A stretch of DNA of 61,360 nt from Oscillospiraceae bacterium (GTDB taxonomy: Bacteria > Bacillota_A > Clostridia > Oscillospirales > Oscillospiraceae), in contig JAFQHF010000070.1 in the NCBI GenBank assembly GCA_017398105.1, positions 1 to 61,360 on the forward strand, read 5' to 3'. The translations under genes and the position numbers were made by a program. The notes beneath the pieces were generated by a model. It was not told where the DNA came from, ran no database searches, and worked only from the letters and a program-made list of their open reading frames with translations. Positions 41,667 through 50,229 of the stretch are shown piece by piece. Position 1 is the stretch's first letter. Every line of letters starts with the position of its first letter.

Positions 41667-42269
41667 ATGAACAATCAGATGTTTTCCCAAATGAATCTGG
41701 CTGCATTGGCCCGGTTGGAAGGCCGTGATCCGGAAGAGATTGCCCGCAATGCTGGGGTTTGTTATGATGAAGAAAGCCAAGCCTTCCACATCCCCACTAT
41801 GGGAATGAATGTGACGGTATCTTACCCGGATTATCATTTCACGACGGAGCTGCCCGGTTGGCACCGGCTTGTGATTCTCCACTATCTGGTTTTAGCAGAC
41901 GGATTTCCTCTGACAGAAAAGGAGATACCTTTCGGACAGATGAAATCCGGTATGGTTCGGGGCGGCGGAATCGACCGCAGGTGCGAGCTGGTGATTCAGA
42001 ATTTGAAGAATCTGAACGAAGATACATTGACGGAAATCTGCAAGCGCATTGGCGGTGAACCGATTCCCTCCAATGCAGATGCTGCTTATCGGATTCCGTT
42101 CCTGCCAAACTTCCCGGTAGTCCTAAAAATCTGGCTGCCGGATGAGGATTTTCCTGCCTCCGGACGACTGCTTTTAGATTCCAGCGCAGATCATTATCTG
42201 ACTATAGAGGATGCCGTGACGGTGGCTGAAATCCTGCTCGAAAAGATTACCCAAGAGGTATGTTTATGA
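41667..42269 (+). CDS. DUF3786 domain protein
   Basis: 200 residues from the ATG at 41667, four bases after the previous stop. RLVILHYLVLADGFPLTEKE, RRCELVIQNL and VVLKIWLPDEDFPASGRLLL match the pattern of DUF3786 proteins of anaerobes, which often accompany corrinoid or flavin enzymes. The activity is not known. Overlaps the next gene by 4 bases. Confidence 0.75.
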   Translation: MNNQMFSQMNLAALARLEGRDPEEIARNAGVCYDEESQAFHIPTMGMNVTVSYPDYHFTTELPGWHRLVILHYLVLADGFPLTEKEIPFGQMKSGMVRGGGIDRRCELVIQNLKNLNEDTLTEICKRIGGEPIPSNADAAYRIPFLPNFPVVLKIWLPDEDFPASGRLLLDSSADHYLTIEDAVTVAEILLEKITQEVCL

Positions 42270-42622
42270 CCAGACTGGAATTGGCTGCGTATCTGACCGA
42301 TACTTACAGCACCACCGGCGAGTATCTCTTTGCCAAGTATCCCAGTTTTCTAGTGTTCCGGCACAATGGGAACCGGAAGTGGTTTGCCGTGATCATGGAT
42401 ATCCCCGGAAAGAATCTGGGTTTGTCCGATGAACGTGAAATCAGTGTGGTGAATCTCAAATGCGACACCAGACTGATCGGCTCCTTCCGAGAGGAACCGG
42501 GCATCTTCCCCGGCTGGCACATGAATAAGGCCCATTGGGTCAGTGTGGCGCTGGAGGCATGCGTGGAGGATGAGAAGATTGAGTTCCTGGTGGATATGAG
42601 CTATGAATTGACGAAAAAATGA
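42266..42622 (+). CDS. MmcQ/YjbR family protein
   Basis: 118 residues of the YjbR fold: YLFAKYPSFLVFRHNGNRKW, VVNLKCDTRLIGSF, HMNKAHWVSVAL. Members are thought to bind DNA or act as small accessory proteins. Last gene of the promoter C operon. Confidence 0.88.
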   Translation: MTRLELAAYLTDTYSTTGEYLFAKYPSFLVFRHNGNRKWFAVIMDIPGKNLGLSDEREISVVNLKCDTRLIGSFREEPGIFPGWHMNKAHWVSVALEACVEDEKIEFLVDMSYELTKK

Positions 42623-42650
42623 GGAAGTGGGTGACCACTTCCTCATTTTC

Positions 42651-43055
42651 TTACTTATCCAAATAAGGTTTAATCTTTCTCCAATCCTCCAACTGCTTGC
42701 CTAAATCTGTGCTTTTCTTACTATTACGATTCAGAGTGCCCATTGCGCCGCAATGGGCGAGCGCAAAGACATAAGCAGTATTTCCGCTTTCCAAAGAAAC
42801 AGTAACCGGGTTGTTCGAGCTTTCAATGAATGTATTGTAATCCTTAATACGTGAGGAGAGTTTTACATCAAAGGCAGATAGTACACCCTCAAACGTTGAA
42901 CGGCCAAGACATAGGATTACTGTGGGTTCAATAATATTAGCCAATTCCAAGAAGTAATCTTTATCATGTTCAGCCCAGCTTTGCTGATAACCACCACTGG
43001 TTCCTTTGCTGCGGTAGCCAAGAATGAAGTTGGTAAAGAATAGATCGGGGTTCGG
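42651..43055 (-). pseudogene. 3' part of broken uracil-DNA glycosylase-like gene
   Basis: Continues, in the same frame and after a single TAA at 43056-43058, the protein encoded at the 3' end of 43056-44447. It reads PNPDLFFTNFILGYRSKG, YFLELANIIEPTVILCLGRS and onward to a stop at 42651. The two parts together look like one UDG-superfamily protein of about 220 residues interrupted by a nonsense codon. Confidence 0.65.
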
Positions 43056-44447
43056 TTATCTGATATCTTCATATCCAATTTCCTGAAAAAGCCGAATCAA
43101 ACGATTATCCGTGACACTGGGGTTACTTTCAAGATATTGATATTTCTCTCCACGGTTGGCAAGTGCAATCTGGCTCATAGTATTTTGCGAACTTTCATCC
43201 CAAGGGCATCCCCAGTCTTGACCAACCAGCATGATTTTAGCATCCAGATTTCCTCGCCCCTGCCAGCATGTCCATAGATTGATTTCCTTACAATCCTCAC
43301 ACCAATACATTTGTGTGTCTTTGCCATTATATGTCAGATCGCGGAGCGGATAGCTTTCTTTGACGCGGGAAATTAAGTCTTGATATTTTGCCTGTTTTTC
43401 ACAGGGTTTGTCAATTGGCATTATCGCAACCTTAATAACCCCATCCAGCTTGTTTTCAAAGATGCGGTAAGCCTCCTCGATGTCCTCCAGCTTATAGCGA
43501 TGGGTGATGAGCGGGGTGGTATCGATCTTGCCTGCTTCGATGAGGGCGAGAATTTCGGTACAGTCGCAGCCGTCGACGCCGCCGGTTTTGAAAACTAGGT
43601 TCTTGCCGTACATATCCGGCAGGGGCAGAGTCTGGGCCTCGTCGTAAAGGGCAACCACGGTGACGATGGCGTTGGGCCGGGCACAGTCCCAGGCCAGGCG
43701 GAAGGTATCTTTGGCTCCTGCAACTTCCAGTACCACATCGGCACCGCCGTGGTCGGAATTGGCGAGGGTGAATTCCTTGCAGTTTTCCGGCTCGCAGACC
43801 AGCACATCGGGATAATGCTCCCGGACGAAGGCGATGCGGGCCGGGTCTTTTTCACAGACGATGATCCGCTTGGGATTCTTCAACATGACGCACAGCAGGG
43901 TGCAGATGCCCGTGGGGCCTGCGCCGATGATGAGAACGGTGTCATCCGAACTGATTTCGGAAATCCGCGCGGCCCAGAAGCCGGTAGCCAGCACATCGCC
44001 CACAAAGAGCGCCTGCTCATCGGTGACGGAATCGGGGATTTTGTTCAGGCCCTGATCCGCATAGGGCACCCGGACGAATTCAGCCTGTCCGCCGTCGATG
44101 CGGCAACCCAGAGCCCAGCCGCCATTGGGATCAGTGCAGTTATTCACAAAGCCGTGCTGACAGAAGAAGCACTCGCCGCAGAAGGTCTCCACATTCACCG
44201 TCACCCGGTCGCCGGGCTTCACGGTGGTCACAGCGGAACCCACAGATTCCACCACGCCTACCATCTCATGGCCCACAGTGATGCCGGGAACCGCCCGGGG
44301 CACGGAGCCATGCTTGATGTGCAGGTCGCTGGTGCAGATGCTGCCCAGAGTCACCCGGACAATGGCATCCCGGGGATCCAGAATCTCCGGCTTGGGCTTT
44401 TCAGATAAGGCAAATTTTCCGTGTTCAATGTAGGTTAAGCCTTTCAT
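43056..44447 (-). CDS. zinc alcohol dehydrogenase fused to N-terminal half of a UDG-like protein
   Basis: 463 residues. Residues 1-345 are a complete zinc-dependent medium-chain dehydrogenase: GSICTSDLHIKHG and TVGHEMVGVVE for the catalytic zinc, four cysteines in VETFCGECFFCQHGFVNNC for the second site, and VLIIGAGPTGICTL for NAD(P). It should end near DGVIKVAI, but no stop is present. The frame runs on into MPIDKPCEKQAK, then MLVGQDWGCPWDESSQ, the start of a UDG-like protein, and stops at 43056. The promoter on the minus strand has a TATAAT near 44474. Confidence 0.75.
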   Translation of the reverse strand: MKGLTYIEHGKFALSEKPKPEILDPRDAIVRVTLGSICTSDLHIKHGSVPRAVPGITVGHEMVGVVESVGSAVTTVKPGDRVTVNVETFCGECFFCQHGFVNNCTDPNGGWALGCRIDGGQAEFVRVPYADQGLNKIPDSVTDEQALFVGDVLATGFWAARISEISSDDTVLIIGAGPTGICTLLCVMLKNPKRIIVCEKDPARIAFVREHYPDVLVCEPENCKEFTLANSDHGGADVVLEVAGAKDTFRLAWDCARPNAIVTVVALYDEAQTLPLPDMYGKNLVFKTGGVDGCDCTEILALIEAGKIDTTPLITHRYKLEDIEEAYRIFENKLDGVIKVAIMPIDKPCEKQAKYQDLISRVKESYPLRDLTYNGKDTQMYWCEDCKEINLWTCWQGRGNLDAKIMLVGQDWGCPWDESSQNTMSQIALANRGEKYQYLESNPSVTDNRLIRLFQEIGYEDIR

Positions 44448-44671
44448 GGGAGTACCTCCAATTCGTTTGGGACTATTATAGCGCAGAAAAGATGGAATTG
44501 CTATTCTGCGTTGACATGAAGAATGAGAAAATATAAAATAAAAGCGTCAGGTAGCAACTCGCGAGAAAAACAGGCCCTTCTATGGCGGAAGAATATTCCA
44601 TATTCAGTGCTATTTTTTGATTATGGTATGGTACAATTTTGCTAGAAAGATAAAGAGAAAGAAGAGATACT

Positions 44672-45406
44672 ATGACAACTACAACCATCGAAAAGCCCGT
44701 TTCGAAAGTCCATCCGCTAAAAAAGTTACTTGTACTCATCTTGGTGTTCGCTGTGATTATCGTCAGCATTGTTGTAATCCGCAGTTTCCCTGACAAGGAA
44801 AGCGAATTTGTTGACACAGTTGCCGGTGAGATCGCGCAGGAAATGGCTGAGAATCATATCGTGCTCTCCAGGAAAGGCGGTCGCCGTACCGTTGCCGATT
44901 TCAAGGATCCTATCATTCTCGCCCATGGAAAAGATGCTCGCTTGATTGTCTACACTGCCGAGTTATCTGAGGTCGTATCCATGGCCGATGAAGGTTGGGG
45001 CGGATTCAAGTGGAATTCCACCTACCAGGAAGCAAAATACTTTGGTCAGGCGGAGTATACCGTTGATCTGAGTCAGCTGTCAGAAAAGGATTTCATTGTC
45101 AACAATGAACAGAAGATCCTGACCGTACGAATTCCCTATGCTGTTCTGTCTCCTATCAATATCCTGAATGATAAGACTCAATTCAAAGACACGGAAAAGG
45201 GCTGGCTGGGCCCCAAAGAAGTTAAAATGACTTCGGAGGAACTCAATAAGATCATGCTTGAAATCGAGGAAAAGATGAAGGCTCAACTCATTGATGAGAA
45301 TATCATGGCGAAGGCAAACGAAGAGGCGAAAGTTGTCGTGGCAGAGCTTTTGACGGCTACCATTCAGGCAGTGGATCCGGAATTCACCGTGGTCGTTGTA
45401 TTCTAA
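44672..45406 (+). CDS. DUF4230 domain membrane-anchored protein
   Basis: 244 residues. One N-terminal membrane helix (KKLLVLILVFAVIIVSIVVI) precedes an extracytoplasmic domain with LIVYTAELSEVVSMADEGWG and a long C-terminal helix (EIEEKMKAQLIDENIMAKAN). This matches the DUF4230 layout. Function unknown. Followed after 14 bases by another membrane protein gene, probably co-transcribed. Confidence 0.8.
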   Translation: MTTTTIEKPVSKVHPLKKLLVLILVFAVIIVSIVVIRSFPDKESEFVDTVAGEIAQEMAENHIVLSRKGGRRTVADFKDPIILAHGKDARLIVYTAELSEVVSMADEGWGGFKWNSTYQEAKYFGQAEYTVDLSQLSEKDFIVNNEQKILTVRIPYAVLSPINILNDKTQFKDTEKGWLGPKEVKMTSEELNKIMLEIEEKMKAQLIDENIMAKANEEAKVVVAELLTATIQAVDPEFTVVVVF

Positions 45407-45420
45407 TGGAGGTAACTCAC

Positions 45421-46266
45421 ATGGCAAAAAACTTACGCATTGCAGGTGCGATCCTTCTTGCACTGACAATTATCCTGTCCTGTACTGTGGTTGGAAATAA
45501 GCTGACTGATCCTGCGACTTATGCCCATACCATTGAGGTACTGGATCACAACCGTACAACGATTCTCGGGCTGACTGCAGCTTCTGCAGCAGCATCCGCA
45601 GCTGTTTCCGCCCTGCCGGATGATGTGTGTTCTCCTCTCTCCCAGGAGATTTCAGACTTTACTACATATTTCATGCTGATTCTAAGCGTTATTTATCTGG
45701 AAAAATACCTTCTTACCATTTTGGCTGCAGCTGCCTGCTACTTGCTGATTCCTGCCGGATGCAGTTCTCTTCTGATAAATTGCTTTTTCCCCTCCGGTGT
45801 GCTGAAAAGCATTGGCACAAAACTTATTATTTTCGGAGCTGCGGTGCTGCTGGTTATCCCGACCAGTGTCTGGGTTTCTGACCAGATCAACGCAATTTAT
45901 TCCGAATCTATTGCGATAACTGTTGAATCTGCCAGCGCTGTCAGCGAAAATCTGATTGGCGAAGTTGCAGAGGATGGTGCGGAGAACACCACAGTGATTG
46001 ATGAAGCAAAAGCGCTTCTGGGTGACTTGTCCGGTTCTGTAGCTGGTGTTGTGGAACAGTTCAAGAACCTGTTGAATCGTTTCATTGAAGCAACAGCAGT
46101 TATGATCGTCACCACCTGTCTGATTCCACTTCTGGTTATCGTATTCTTTGTTTGGATCGTAAAGACATTGTTCAATGTTCAAATCATTCTTCCAACAAGC
46201 CTCCCGAAACCCAAACGCCACAAGAAGCTTCATGGCGACGGAAATGAATTGGCCCTAACTGAGTAA
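45421..46266 (+). CDS. multi-pass membrane protein of unknown function
   Basis: 281 residues from the ATG at 45421 after ATGGAGGTAACTCAC. It has about five hydrophobic helices: an N-terminal one (AGAILLALTIILSCTVVG), a pair near 95-120, one near 135-155 and one near 235-255. An extracytoplasmic loop of about 75 residues (VWVSDQINAIYSESIAIT and onward) lies between the last two. Not recognised. It ends inside a bidirectional terminator and overlaps the convergent gene at 46230. Confidence 0.7.
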   Translation: MAKNLRIAGAILLALTIILSCTVVGNKLTDPATYAHTIEVLDHNRTTILGLTAASAAASAAVSALPDDVCSPLSQEISDFTTYFMLILSVIYLEKYLLTILAAAACYLLIPAGCSSLLINCFFPSGVLKSIGTKLIIFGAAVLLVIPTSVWVSDQINAIYSESIAITVESASAVSENLIGEVAEDGAENTTVIDEAKALLGDLSGSVAGVVEQFKNLLNRFIEATAVMIVTTCLIPLLVIVFFVWIVKTLFNVQIILPTSLPKPKRHKKLHGDGNELALTE

Positions 46267-46448
46267 CAAAAAGGACGCAGGTCTGGAAGATCCTTCTTCC
46301 AATCCTGCGTCCTCTTTCTGTTGTAGGCTTTGCTATTTGTGGGCTTTCTGGTGACGGGGTTCAGCTCGCCCCAGGTTTTCCGCTTGGCTAAGTCCATCTT
46401 GCGCTTTTCCTTCTTGGAAAGCTTCTCATAGGGAATGAATTTTTCCAT
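46230..46448 (-). CDS. small basic protein with LNPVTRKP motif
   Basis: 72 residues. Starts after AAGAGGAAGGTTT. Very basic: KLSKKEKRKMDLAKRKTWGE, LNPVTRKPTNSKAYNRKRTQ. A nucleic-acid-binding role is plausible. The last 15 codons run through the shared terminator hairpin and into the end of the convergent membrane protein gene, so the natural stop may have been lost. A decayed relative is at 30395-30545. Confidence 0.6.
   Translation of the reverse strand: MEKFIPYEKLSKKEKRKMDLAKRKTWGELNPVTRKPTNSKAYNRKRTQDWKKDLPDLRPFCYSVRANSFPSP
46266..46318. terminator. bidirectional terminator
   Basis: AGGACGCAGG / CCTGCGTCCT arms with an additional inner GAAGATCC/TTCTTCC-type pairing, between convergent genes. 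Confidence 0.75.
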
Positions 46449-46564
46449 AAACCTTCCTCTTTATTTTGTATCAAGAACAGTATATCACAACCGATTCTTC
46501 TATGAATTAAGGGATTGTAAATTGTCACTTCCATGGTACAATAAAAGAAAAGGAGATTTTGACT

Positions 46565-46807
46565 ATGAAACGCCTTTTTGACTGCGCCGATCATTATATC
46601 CAGGCCAGAGACTGGAAAATGCTTGCAGGCCTCAAATTCTGCCTCTGCGCCATCGGCGTTCTGCTGGGACTGGCCGTTCCCGGAAAGCACAAAAAATGCG
46701 CCGCTGCCAGTGCTTTCGGGGTATTTCTGGCAACCTATATCCCACTGATGGCGGATTTTCTGGCCTTTGCGGTTGACTTTTTCCGTGTCAAAGAAAAAAC
46801 TGAATAA
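46565..46807 (+). CDS. small membrane protein, 80 aa
   Basis: ATG at 46565 after AAAGGAGATTTTGACT. Opens MKRLFDCADHYIQARDWKML, then two hydrophobic helices (GLKFCLCAIGVLLGLAVPG and ASAFGVFLATYIPLMADFLA) and a charged tail. This recalls short membrane proteins with a permease-like start that are common in Clostridia, but I do not recognise a function. 46808-46936 holds nothing visible. Confidence 0.7.
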   Translation: MKRLFDCADHYIQARDWKMLAGLKFCLCAIGVLLGLAVPGKHKKCAAASAFGVFLATYIPLMADFLAFAVDFFRVKEKTE

Positions 46808-46936
46808 ATGCAAACAGGAGAGGGAACGCCGAGGAATTCTGCTGACCAATTTTGTTATGAAGAAAGAACGGTAAAAACTGTGGCCCTGGGAATTCCCGGG
46901 GTCATTGTCATGTCATGTTGGTGTTTGTTTTGTGGA

Positions 46937-47554
46937 TTAAAATCGATCGATATAGCTTTGCAGCTTCTCCACAAACACACCGACATGATAACCGTCGCAG
47001 ACTGCATGATGCACCTGGATGGCCAGAGGCAGCAACCGTTTGCCATCCCGTTCAAAGTACTTACCCATGGTGAAAATCGGCAGCAGGAATTTGCCGTCAT
47101 CAAAGACATTGATGTTGAAGTTCGTAAACTCCACCCAGGGTACCATAGAGATGTTGAAAGAATTGGCAGGCGTTCCCTCCTTGGGAGCATAGCGGGTAGA
47201 GGTACTGTATTTCCGGGAATCTTCTTCGTAGCTTTTCAGGAACTCGTTGTAATCTTCTGAGAAGTAAGACCAGATTCCGGAGAAGTTCTTGTTCTCCTTG
47301 TTAAACACCGTGTACATGGGGTGCATGTTGTCGTAGATACCGAGGCCTTCTGGGGTGAGAGAAGTGCGGAATTCCGGCATATCGTTGACGGTCCTGGTCA
47401 GTAGCCAGATCATGGCGGGGTACAGCTTCTGCCCCTTCAGATTGGTGATATCGATGTTGACCACCACAGAATAGGTGCACACCACCTCTTTGATAAAATG
47501 CTCATAGAACTCTCTGCGTTCCCAGTTTTCCAAATCAATTAACTGAAATGCCAT
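46937..47554 (-). CDS. type A chloramphenicol acetyltransferase-like protein
   Basis: 205 residues, full CAT length. The catalytic signature VHHAVCDGYH (His183) is intact, and NSFNISMVPWVEFTNFNINV, LLPIFTMGKYF and MYTVFNKENKNFSGIW match type A enzymes. CAT acetylates chloramphenicol using acetyl-CoA. Whether this divergent copy confers resistance cannot be told from sequence. Its promoter (TTGTCT - 17 bases - TATAAT, about 47584-47612) directly follows element copy 3. Confidence 0.85.
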   Translation of the reverse strand: MAFQLIDLENWERREFYEHFIKEVVCTYSVVVNIDITNLKGQKLYPAMIWLLTRTVNDMPEFRTSLTPEGLGIYDNMHPMYTVFNKENKNFSGIWSYFSEDYNEFLKSYEEDSRKYSTSTRYAPKEGTPANSFNISMVPWVEFTNFNINVFDDGKFLLPIFTMGKYFERDGKRLLPLAIQVHHAVCDGYHVGVFVEKLQSYIDRF

Positions 47555-47609
47555 AAAACCACCTCGAAAACAGATGCCATCATTATAGCATGAAGGATAT
47601 CCCCAGACA

Positions 47610-47935
47610 ACAAAAATCGCCCCCTACGGAGCGTAAATGAGCAAAGAAATAACCCTTGATCTGTTAGCTAATCACTCTAACTGATCAAGGGTTATTTCAT
47701 GAAGTTGTTGGGTTCCATCATTTACGTAACCTCTGCTTTCTATAGATTTGGGAGTTTACTTAGTACATTGGACTCACTCCTTTTTTGTATCTTCATAATA
47801 CATCCGGTTTGAGAAGTTTTCAAGATGGGATGTTCCATAAGAATTACGGCAAAAAGTTGGAGAAAGTGAGTATAGACATTTCATTATCAAATATGTTATG
47901 ATATTTATATTGGGCGGCTATTTTGGCTGCCCTGT
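47610..47935 (-). ncRNA. repeated structured element, copy 3
   Basis: Minus-strand promoter TTGAAA - 17 bases - TATTAT (47795-47823). Conserved 9-codon ORF 47692-47721. Hairpin 47646-47698, in which GATC...GTTAG pairs with CTAAC...GATC where copies 1 and 2 have GATT...GTTGT with ACAAC...AATC. These are matching changes on both arms. Terminator CGCTCC-GTAG-GGGGCG-ATTTTT at about 47612-47632. The start of the CAT gene lies 55 bases further on. Confidence 0.6.
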
Positions 47936-48035
47936 TTTTGCGCTGGCGGGTATGAAACGGATTGTTGTATTGCTGCATAAAAAATACTCACTTTCCAAAT
48001 GAAAGCGAGTAAAAAATAAAACTTAACGTGCCCTT

Positions 48036-48099
48036 TGGTGGAGATAAGCGGGATCGAACCGCTGACCTCTTGGATGCCATTCAAGCGCTCTACCAGATG
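48036..48099 (-). pseudogene. truncated tRNA-Ala (GGC) fragment, likely attachment site
   Basis: The minus strand matches a tRNA-Ala from the D loop to the end: CTGGTAGAGCGCTTGAATGG, CATCCAAGAGGTCAGC, GGTTCGATCCCGC, TATCTCC-A-CCA. The anticodon is GGC. The acceptor 5' strand and D stem are missing and replaced by unrelated sequence (GTGCAACCATC). A 3' tRNA fragment beside a recombinase gene is typical of the end of an integrated element. Confidence 0.75.
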
Positions 48100-48216
48100 G
48101 ATGGTTGCACACCCACATTCGCATAGGTGAACCGTTTATACCCCCATTTTGTCCGTTTATATAGATTATTTTCATTCCTTTCATATATTCCTTTCTGCTG
48201 GTAAGTGGGGGCTGTG

Positions 48217-49887
48217 TCATGCAGCTCCCACTAAACTTATTAGGAACTGCTCGATGCTGATATTGAATTTGACTTTCAGTCGGTAATCCCGGAACACGTA
48301 TACCCGTTCAATCAGATGTGATACAATTACCTTCTTTGCCGACATTGTGGCATTGTCGTAGGCAAATGCCCATTCCAGCATATCATCATAGAATCCGCTG
48401 ATTTCTTGCAACTTTGCTTCGCCGCTTTCTAGCTCCTGTTTAGCCTTATTTAGCGTCTCACGAAGCTCTATACAACGTTGCTCCTGATCTAAGTATGCCG
48501 CATTCAGCATTTGTGCGGTAAATTGGCTTTCTCCTCGCAGGAGCTTTTCAAGTTCTTGTGTAAAATTCCGCAGGGAAGCTTCAGCTTGTGCCAAATCCTT
48601 TTCAGCCTTCTTAACGAAGGCTTTTTTGTTACCCATTTCAGAATTGTAGCAAGCCAACATAACTTCTGTCCGGGTCATTCGTTTCGCTTTAGCAAGAATA
48701 CCACGTACCATCATATCAATTTTCTCGTCTAAGATATGTACCGTATAGCCTGTTTGACCGTCACAGTCGCCGTGTGTGCGGCTTTTGGTTTGACAGGTAT
48801 AACGAACTCGCCGGGTATCCGTACCGTCTTTCCTGGGTCTGCCTTGCCCACTGGTGGTGATGCACAGCCGCGCGCCGCAGTGACCGCAAAAGATATTACC
48901 GGCAAGGAGCGATTCGCCGCGGGTATTGATAGGCGCGGATCGTGTTTGCTGGTTCTGTCTGGAGCGAATGGCAAGCATAGCCTGCACAGCATCAAATATT
49001 TTATCATCCACGATGCGCAGGTGCTCCTGAACTTGAGAACGGCTTTCACCACTTCGTAAAATTCCGATGTACTGAATATTGCGAAGCATACCGTTAATAG
49101 ATGATGGATGCCAATTCTTCCCGGAACGGTTTTTATAGCCGTTGGCATTGAGGAAATTGGCAATGCGCTGGGCACCATAGCCCTCGGTGGCAGCTTTCTT
49201 GAAAATGAGCTGGACGATATAGGCTTCTTCCTCGCAGATAACAAGGTCAGTTACTTCCTGTTTTTTCTTATTGGTTCTGCCTTGCTTCACGGCATTATAA
49301 CCATAAGGGCAGGAACCACCAGTATAGCAGCCATCCTCAGTCAGAATATGCAGACTGTTGGCTGTACGAACAGAGGTTTTCTGGCTTTCGCCATCGGCCT
49401 GCCAGTAACGGATAAAGTTGGTCAATCGGTCGGTATGGCTCTCAATCTTCTGCTCACCCTCTGTGGCACTCCACACACGGATGCCGTTGCGGATAAACCA
49501 TTCCACAACGAAAGGGGTTTCATCGGAAATACGGCCGATACGGTCAAACATAAAAACCAGCAAAATATCGAACTTTCCCTTTATCGCATAGTCCTTTATG
49601 GTCTGAATTTTGTCACGGTTTTCAGCTCGGACTTTGTGACCGGAAACCCCTTCCTCCTGTAGTTCACAAACAACTGTCCATCCCATCTGCTCTGCAAATT
49701 GTCGGCAGCGCTTTCTCTGCATGTGAATATCTGCTTCGTTGTTCTCTGTGCGGTACAACTGCTGCCCTGTGGAAACACGATACAGACAAAGTACCCTTGT
49801 GCCAAGGGGGATAAAGGCAGGAATATCCATGCGCCATCCAGTTGATTTATCAAAAACATAGTTTGGGAAAATGCTTGTTTCTTTCAT
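48217..49887 (-). CDS. large serine recombinase (integrase)
   Basis: 556 residues. Resolvase domain about 30-170 with LCLYRVSTGQQ (catalytic Ser39) and MFDRIGRI. Recombinase domain about 195-300 (GYGAQRIANFLNANGY). Zinc ribbon about 325-395 (IFCGHCGARLC and further cysteines). Then a coiled coil (AEKDLAQAEASLRNFTQELE) and a C-terminal tail. This is the TndX/TnpX-type enzyme that excises and inserts transposons and ICEs. It lies 117 bases from the tRNA-Ala fragment. Confidence 0.93.
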   Translation of the reverse strand: MKETSIFPNYVFDKSTGWRMDIPAFIPLGTRVLCLYRVSTGQQLYRTENNEADIHMQRKRCRQFAEQMGWTVVCELQEEGVSGHKVRAENRDKIQTIKDYAIKGKFDILLVFMFDRIGRISDETPFVVEWFIRNGIRVWSATEGEQKIESHTDRLTNFIRYWQADGESQKTSVRTANSLHILTEDGCYTGGSCPYGYNAVKQGRTNKKKQEVTDLVICEEEAYIVQLIFKKAATEGYGAQRIANFLNANGYKNRSGKNWHPSSINGMLRNIQYIGILRSGESRSQVQEHLRIVDDKIFDAVQAMLAIRSRQNQQTRSAPINTRGESLLAGNIFCGHCGARLCITTSGQGRPRKDGTDTRRVRYTCQTKSRTHGDCDGQTGYTVHILDEKIDMMVRGILAKAKRMTRTEVMLACYNSEMGNKKAFVKKAEKDLAQAEASLRNFTQELEKLLRGESQFTAQMLNAAYLDQEQRCIELRETLNKAKQELESGEAKLQEISGFYDDMLEWAFAYDNATMSAKKVIVSHLIERVYVFRDYRLKVKFNISIEQFLISLVGAA

Positions 49888-50023
49888 GTCAATCCATCCT
49901 ATCTAGTATTGAAAATGAGATATTGGACTGACATACCCAAATATGAAATTGTCAAGGTTCATACAGGTATTTACCCACTAATATTATCTCATATTTCACA
50001 AAATATGTCAAATTTCCGAAGTT

Positions 50024-50200
50024 TCAGCCTACTTTTTGAAACATTGAGTTGATAAGAATGTGCTTGATATTATCAAACAATTCCGGGTTTGCTTCAGATG
50101 AAAAGACAGCTTCGACAATGCTGCCATTTACAATAAGGTGAACCGTGTTATTCTCTCTGTCTACATCGGTAATAGTGATACCAGTGTGGTTCTGATACAT
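50024..50200 (-). CDS. 58-aa hypothetical protein between recombinase genes
   Basis: ATG at 50200 after TGGAGGTAGGAA. The protein is mixed alpha/beta: NHTGITITDVDRENNTVHLI, VNGSIVEAVFSSE, DNIKHILINSMFQKVG. It probably belongs to the recombination module. Function unknown. Confidence 0.7.
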   Translation of the reverse strand: MYQNHTGITITDVDRENNTVHLIVNGSIVEAVFSSEANPELFDNIKHILINSMFQKVG

Positions 50201-50229
50201 TTCCTACCTCCAGAGATGATTTGATGATA

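Noticed and set aside
48023..48220. A 65-residue minus-strand ORF over the tRNA-Ala fragment
   Set aside because: Its translation runs through tRNA sequence and the recombinase 3' flank, with no independent support.
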